Of a stretch of 64,000 bases of DNA, positions 58,117-64,000 are shown piece after piece; within the stretch, counting starts at the first letter, position 1, and each line of letters opens with the position of its first letter. The DNA is from Glebionis coronaria. Lineage: Eukaryota > Streptophyta > Magnoliopsida > Asterales > Asteraceae. Below the pieces are notes generated by a model. That model made no database searches. It saw nothing but the letters and a program-made list of their open reading frames with translations, and was not told the DNA's origin. The stretch lies in contig CM046882.1 in assembly GCA_025667525.1 (NCBI GenBank), positions 27,741,394 to 27,805,393 of the forward strand. Reading direction: 5' to 3'. The position numbers and the translations under genes are program-made.

Positions 58117-59367
58117 ATGGGACCCAATAACATTAGCTCTGGTCTTGTCCCAAACAACCCTACCTCATCATCATTTACACCACCTTCTAGGAATGAATGG
58201 GATACATTGTTTCAACCGTTCTTTGATGAATTCTTTACTCCTCCAAGTATTGTTGCTCCAGAACCTGAGGTAATAGCTCCGGTTACCGAAGTTGTAGCTC
58301 CAGCAACCGAAGCACAATCAGATACGTCTGCACCTACAATTGGTCAAGATATACCATCAACGAGTAATTCTCAACCAACACCTGAATCAACTACCCATGT
58401 CATGCCTATTGATGATGAAGAGGATGTTGATGATCACGATTTGGAATTCGCTCAAATGCGTGAACTTCCATTCTTTGGTGTACCAATCCCCGACTCTAAT
58501 CAAGCCGGGTCATCCACCTTAGAGGAAGCTCCTACTACGGTCTACTCCAATCCACGGACTCGTGAACATGACAGCAAGTGGACAAAGGATCATCCTATAG
58601 ATTCTATTATTGGTGACCCTAATCGTCCGGTATCCACACGAAGTCAGTTATAAGAAAATACAATGTTTTGTCATTTTGATGCTTTTCTCACTGAAGTTGA
58701 ACCTAAGACATGGCAAGAAGCTTTTACTCAATCTTGTTGGATAGAAGCTATGCAAGAAGAACTTAATGAATTTATACGTCTTGATGTATGGGAACTTGTC
58801 CCATGCCCGGATCAAGTGCAGTTACTCACTTTGAAATGGGTTTACAAGGTGAAACTCGACGAGTTAGGCGGAATATTGAAGAACAAAGCTCGACTAGTAG
58901 CTCGTGGATACAAGAAATTATTGGGCATCGACTTTATTGAATCCTTTGCACCTGTTGCCCGTTTGGAAGCTATTAGACTATTCCTTGCTTATGCAGCCCA
59001 CATGAATATGATCGTCTATCAGATGGATGTGAAGAAGCCATTTCTCAATGGTGAAATTAAGGAAGATGTCTATGTTCAACAACCGGATGGTTTTGTCAAT
59101 CCTAAATTTCCTAATCATGTGTACAAGCTTAAGAAGGCTCTCTATGGGTTGAAGCAAGATCTACGCGCATGGTATGATCTATTGTCACAATTCCTCATTA
59201 CGCAAGGCTTCGCCAAAGGCAAGGTGGATCCCACGCTGTTCATTCATAAACAAGGTAAAGATATGATTATGGTACAAATATATGTTGATGATATTATATT
59301 TGCTGCCTCGACCCAGACCTTATCAGATGAGTTTGGGACACTGATAGTAGTAAAAATACGTGCTTAG
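58117..59367 (+). pseudogene. Copia reverse transcriptase, truncated
   Basis: An acidic Pro/Ser-rich linker (58,117-58,650), a stop at 58,651, then the reverse transcriptase: [38 protein letters not shown] and the catalytic YVDDI at about 59,284. About 15 residues later similarity ends and a stop follows at 59,365. The thumb, connection and RNase H are absent. Truncation could come from deletion or from insertion of other DNA. Confidence 0.92.
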
Positions 59368-60040
59368 GAAAACAACGTATAATGTGGCAAATATTAAGTA
59401 GTACGATTTAATTAAAAACCGTAAAACCGATAATTGCGAGTTCGTTCTCGAAGGAGGTGTGTGAATTAAGTGCCAATTATATAAAATCGAATTTGGATGA
59501 GTGTCGTTTTTGGGTTTAAAGAGAGAAAAATTAAAGACGAGTTACACTAATTTAAACTACGACGAATAATTAAAACGTATACGTAAAATGCGACGAATTA
59601 AAAAATAAAAATAATTTTTTTTGAAAACTTAACTAAAAATAAACTTATTAAATTAAAAAGGAAAAAAAATTAAAAAATTTTCTCAAAACGCAAATGGACT
59701 AAAAAGTCCAAATAACGAAAGCGCAAAACTAATAACGAACGTAAAAACGCGAAACTATCAAATTTATAATCTAAAAATGAAAACATATTTTTCCTAAGTC
59801 CTAAATGATAAAAGAAAATTAAAAAAAAAGAATTAACTTTTTTTTGACTTTTTAATAATTTTTTATGAATTAAAAACAATTTAAACTAATTAAATGATTA
59901 AAAAGAATATTAAATGATTTAAAAAAAATCCTAACTCTTTTTTTTTACACACTAGTTCTCCTCCCTCCCATTTCTTTATACGACACTTAAATCTGTCACA
60001 AAAGTGTTGCTAAAATGAGTCCATCTCCCTCCCAAAGTAT
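59368..60040. other. AT-rich sequence after the copia break
   Basis: No gene. The sequence changes character sharply at about 59,340, with poly(A)- and poly(T)-rich runs from 59,580 to 59,950. Confidence 0.45.
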
Positions 60041-60042
60041 AA

Positions 60043-60072
60043 GCGACACTTTTAAGTATCAAAAAGTGTCGC
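60043..60072. repeat. GCGACACTTTT palindrome
   Basis: GCGACACTTTT and AAAAGTGTCGC form an 11-bp stem around a short loop; another related word (CGACACTT...AAAAGTGTTGC) is at about 59,982-60,010. Such AAAAGTGTCGC words are common in subterminal parts of CACTA elements, but no CACTA end is visible. Confidence 0.4.
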
Positions 60073-62236
60073 GAAAGCTTGTTTCACTCTCTGTGACACA
60101 GGGGACGTTTTGGCTCGGATTTGCTTGGTTTTGAGCTTATTTGTTGGCGTTTTTGGGCACAAGAGGCACCCCCACAAGCATTGACTTGTCGGGAGTCAAT
60201 AATAACACACAAAAACACAAACCAAACACAAATCGACACACAATCAAGCCCAAAAATAAAAATCTAGCGAATATCGGGTCGGTGGACAGTGAGCTATATA
60301 GCCAAATCAAACCATCCAAACCCAATAAAACCTATGTGCCAAACGTTTGTACAATCAATATATCCTACAGTCTATGATTTTACCAAAAGTAGCACCACTA
60401 ATCTCAAATCCACACACAAATTTACCAATAAAGTCAGTGATGAACTTAACCTAGGTCTCGGTGCTTGTGACTCATGCAAATGGTCTCCTAATGGATTTCC
60501 AAAGACCTAAATTGCTCAAAAGGTTACCAAACTACTAAATACTGAAATGTAATCCTAAACTACCCTGTTCTTTAACAGTCTAACAAGATTTAATTAAGAA
60601 AATTACTAGAACCAAGCTGTTTTAGTGCCTACTAATTTTTTACTTGTTTTATGTAAATTTTAGCATACAAATTTCTACTTCTATCATCCAACATGAAACA
60701 TAAACCTAAAATATCTTAACATTAACTGAACTGAGTGTGTTTAAGCAGGATTTAAGCCAAAAGGCTATCAATTTCTTAGCTCAAGCCCTAATCCCAAACA
60801 CTCCCTTATAAACTGTTAACTAAATTTATCAAACTAAAAGCAATCAAACCAACTCAAGACTGATTCCTAACAACCTAAACAAGCATGTGAACCAATAGCA
60901 AGCATAATTTAACACTAAAATAGCTAATCAAAGAAAAATGCATGAAAAGGGTTCAAGCCACTTACAGCTGATGCCTTCTTTAAATGGCTTTTGGGTAATC
61001 TTTGGGAGCTAATAGAGGCGTAGAGAGAGCCTGGGTGGAATCTAAGATAGACCCAAGGCTAAACATATGTCTTCAAAGATAAAATGATGGAATGGAAATG
61101 GTCTTGTTTCTTGCTTGTTCCTGCGCAACACCACCAAACCAAAAACAAACCTCAAGTAACAAAAGATTGCAAGCTGTTGGCTTGTGCAAGCTGTTGGCTT
61201 GTAGCTTTGGCTACACTAAAACAGTAAGTGAAATAAATAAAATAAATTTTGGGTAAAATCTTTGAAAAAACTGAAACCTTTGAACTCAAACTTTGAAACC
61301 AGTTTGAAACAACTTGAAACCTAACAAACCCAAGCACAAGGATCTACTTTCACTTCCTCTTGTGCTTGGGGTGTTAACTTCTAAGAGTAAAAAAATGTCT
61401 TAAAGAACTTTTGGAACCAAAACTTTCTGATGGAATTTTATACTAACCTAGCATAGACAATGAACATTACACTAAATTATACAAAAGAAACTTTATAATT
61501 GGAACACAGCTTTTTGCATAAATTCAATGGTTCATTTTTATTGATAAATTAAAAGTTTACAAAAAACTAGAACAAACTAAAACGAGACACAAACGTCTCA
61601 TTTATACTACATGAAGGAAGATTCTAGGCTATTTGAATAAAATAATACAAAAGGTGAAAAAACCTAAACCCTAATTCTCTGAAAGTCCATATTTGTCCTC
61701 GAGTCTTGAATTCTGAAAATGGTCAAATGTCCAACATGTGAATGAGAGTGATGGCCAGGTGTAAACTTTGATCTAGGCCCTTTATTTTTTCCTTTGGCAA
61801 CAAGGGTTTGATGAGAATCGTTGATGCACTGCTGGATTCGTTCTTTGCCTAAAATGGTGAAGCAGGGGAAGGACGTGTGGGGTCCAGGGGTGAGTGGGTG
61901 GAGGGTTTTTTGTGTAGGTTTTGTTAAATGGGTAGTAAATTGTGGATTTGGAAAAGATGGGGGTAAAACCCTTTGGTTTTAGGGGTTAATTGAATTAGGG
62001 TTCTTGGGGATTTGGGGCTAAACAGGTGGATGTTTAATCTGTTTTAAGGGTGTATTAAGTTTAAAATATTGTTAGGGAGGGAAATATTAATAAACTAATT
62101 AATCAGTTTATTAAGATATGGTGGAGGGTGACGTGGAAGGAGGATGGAAGGTGATTGGCTAATGGGTGAGTGGGGATGACGTGTCAGCTTATGGTTGGAT
62201 GGTTGAGGTTTTGTTGTCTGGTCATGTTTACCTGTC
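60073..62236. other. Intergenic; possible decayed retroelement ends
   Basis: No coding similarity. A duplication GCAAGCTGTTGGCTTGT occurs twice in tandem at about 61,170-61,205. The G-rich segment 61,780-62,200 differs in composition from its surroundings and could be part of an LTR. Confidence 0.35.
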
Positions 62237-62750
62237 ATTCAATTTTACAATATTTTGCTAATAGAAATAAACATGAAGTTCATACCCCACATATCACCAT
62301 AAGCTAATGCAATAAGGAGTGTTCGTAAAAACAATAATTTGCTCATGGATTGAACACAACTTACATCTAAATGATAGCATGATGACTGTTTATGAAATGG
62401 TGGAAAATATTAGACTCTTCATAGAGTCACCCCTGGTCAAGTCAAAATGGGAAGGTCAATATCCTATCAAAAAATTTCAAGAGGACACGAAGACTGTAAA
62501 TCATGTCTTACAGTGGACTAAGTTAAGTTGATCGATATGTTCTCGGGTTAGCTATCCCAGAAAGGTTACAAAATCAGGACAAGATAAGTGTGGTATAAAG
62601 TACTCTTCTGTTCCACTTATGTGGCAAATGCATGATTCAGTCACTTGTTCTTCGAATGTGACTACGCATAACTAGTATGGGAGGAGATTAAACGAGAGAT
62701 GAATGCTGATGACCTATCCTGTGATTAGAAGAATGTTGTTCAACCTTTCT
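62237..62750 (+). repeat. 0.5-kb dispersed duplication, copy 2
   Basis: Second copy of 37,820-38,385. It contains a 70-codon frame (62,319-62,531) that is disrupted in copy 1; no family recognised. Confidence 0.75.
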
Positions 62751-64000
62751 AAGTTGTCAAATAATCAAAGAGCTAGTTTGACTATCATATTAGTTGCAAC
62801 GGGTAGTCTTTATGTGCGGATCAAAATGGGTCGGAATGTGATGAACCAAGCCACAAACACCTTTTGGTTTATCCATTTAGTTTTCCCATTTCTTTTTGAT
62901 CTTATATGTAACTAACATATATTACATATGATTTAGAAAACTAAATTTATTTTGTTATAGTTTTAGATAATAGGATTCAGGATGTGAGGGGATTTTTTTA
63001 TTCGCATTACGTACACTATTTTTTTAGAAAGGAAAATGTTAGTGGTTAGTGGGTCGAGTCGTGCAATGACATCCAAGCGGCAGAATGTCTTCTTCGAACC
63101 CAGACATGTTATCCAGACATATTACAATGTATTCGGCCTAACTCAAAGTGTACCAATTGTATTTGCCAACTAAAAATGGTTGTGAGTTCCTAAGTAATAA
63201 AAAAAATCAATGTTGAACCTACGTAGTATGATAACTGTAACGCTAATACAGTAATACCCTTTTCTTAGCTTGAGAAATTACGAATTCGTTGCAACTATAC
63301 TATACGGAAGCAAAATTGGCAATATGGAAAGCCAAACAGTCTCAACTAGTGAAGAAATATACCAAGTTAGAAAGATGGAAATGACCACCAATAACAACAA
63401 TGGTTTGAAAAACTCAAATTATACATTGATGATCATATCATACCGGTAGTTGATGATGCGAGTTCATCAAAGATTGTCACAAGTCGCAACTAGAAGTTGT
63501 GGGAAAGCTGGGCATGTTGAAGATGTGGTGATTTACTCGAGTGCTAGAGAAGTGCAACTAGGGACTAAACTCTGGCATGCCTGGCTCGAGCCTGTAGAAA
63601 TCAGAGGGAAAATGAACGATATATTGGTTAAATTCATGGAGCTTAGAAGCATACAATTATCTTCAAAGAAAAACCCCAACACTATAAACAGAAAGAGCGG
63701 ATAATAAGATGCAAGGTGAAAGCAGATAGAACCAGACAGATGTAAAACCATGCACTATCAAATTCAGAACTAGATCCGGGGCTCATGTTTGAGGATGATG
63801 AATTCCGTGTAATTGTACTTCACTTTTTGATTATTTGGTATTAAGTATAATCGGGAAAGCATTTACACGCTGCCAAACTACTTATCACAGTTCCGATGTT
63901 TTGCTGCGAAACTACTTATCACAATTCCAATGTTTTGCTAACATTAATTGCTATAACAACATTATAATTACTACAAACACTGCATTTGCAACAATGCGCA
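62751..64000. other. Intergenic; unidentified small open frame
   Basis: No recognised gene. An 84-codon plus-strand frame at 63,450-63,704 has a plausible amino-acid mix (KLWHAWLEPVEIRGKMND) but no known motif. At 63,040-63,110 a box-B-like TTCGAACCC lies about 50 bp after a GTTAGTGG word, weakly SINE-like. Confidence 0.3.

Larger units (their letters stand above)
51328..59367 (+). mobile_element. Ty1/copia retrotransposon, 3'-truncated and decayed
   Basis: Order of parts: 331-bp 5' LTR, initiator-Met primer site, repeat-bearing leader, gag, long coiled-coil gag extension, protease, integrase, reverse transcriptase. The order integrase before reverse transcriptase identifies Ty1/copia. The sequence stops being similar just after the reverse transcriptase YVDDI motif; RNase H, polypurine tract and 3' LTR are missing. 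The coding part has about ten in-frame stops and at least four frameshifts, so it is dead. Confidence 0.93.

Noticed and set aside
59982..60072. A further CACTA element
   Set aside because: AAAAGTGTCGC palindromes are suggestive but no CACTA terminus or target duplication is visible nearby.
63040..63125. Second SINE or tRNA relic with a TTCGAACCC box
   Set aside because: Box A is not convincing and no flanking direct repeats were found.

Overview
This window is AT-rich nuclear DNA from a flowering plant. The evidence is spliced genes with GT-AG introns, LTR retrotransposons with tRNA-type primer sites, hAT, Harbinger, CACTA and Helitron debris, and a tRNA-derived SINE. The style of the Ty1/copia polyprotein (a very long gag extension with coiled coils) and of the Athila/Tat-like gypsy element suggests an asterid, most likely Asteraceae; this is an inference from pattern memory, not a search.

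Layout. 0-8 kb: decayed intergenic DNA with a CACTA end inside a reverse copia gag fragment, then a stretch of splice-bounded exon-like blocks I could not identify. 8.2-9.6 kb: a Helitron 3' end and a reverse LTR with primer-binding site. 9.6-9.9 kb: a small single-exon host gene killed by two stop codons. 10,220-19,753: a complete, fairly young non-autonomous Ty3/gypsy element (2,025-bp LTRs, perfect 5-bp target duplication AACCC, gag and protease but no reverse transcriptase or integrase). 19.8-28 kb: decayed DNA with two related copia 3' ends. 28-31 kb: nested DNA transposons, including an element with arms of about 115 bp interrupted by a 456-bp hAT element.

31,478-36,348 is the one convincing intact host gene. 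I could splice 15 exons with consensus junctions into one open frame of 819 codons. Its first ~480 residues are an arginyl-tRNA synthetase that has lost the HIGH motif and about 100 residues of the catalytic core but keeps the tRNA-binding end. The last ~300 residues, all in one exon, are a separate plant domain that resembles DUF6598. A broken copy of the end of that last exon follows at 37.4 kb. This inactive-synthetase fusion is the best candidate for an undescribed system here.

37-51 kb: a mosaic of duplications, an inverted-repeat hairpin, a degenerate array of a coding-like repeat, hAT MITEs with exact 8-bp target duplications, several Helitron ends, a (TA)n-flanked element, a Harbinger transposase relic and a SINE with an exact 15-bp target duplication. 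51.3-59.4 kb: a 5'-complete, 3'-truncated Ty1/copia element full of stop codons. 59.4-64 kb: no recognisable gene, but a 0.5-kb segment is shared with 37.8 kb.

The two large retroelements have independently acquired tandem TTCCGA-core repeats in the transcribed leader upstream of gag, an unexplained parallel.
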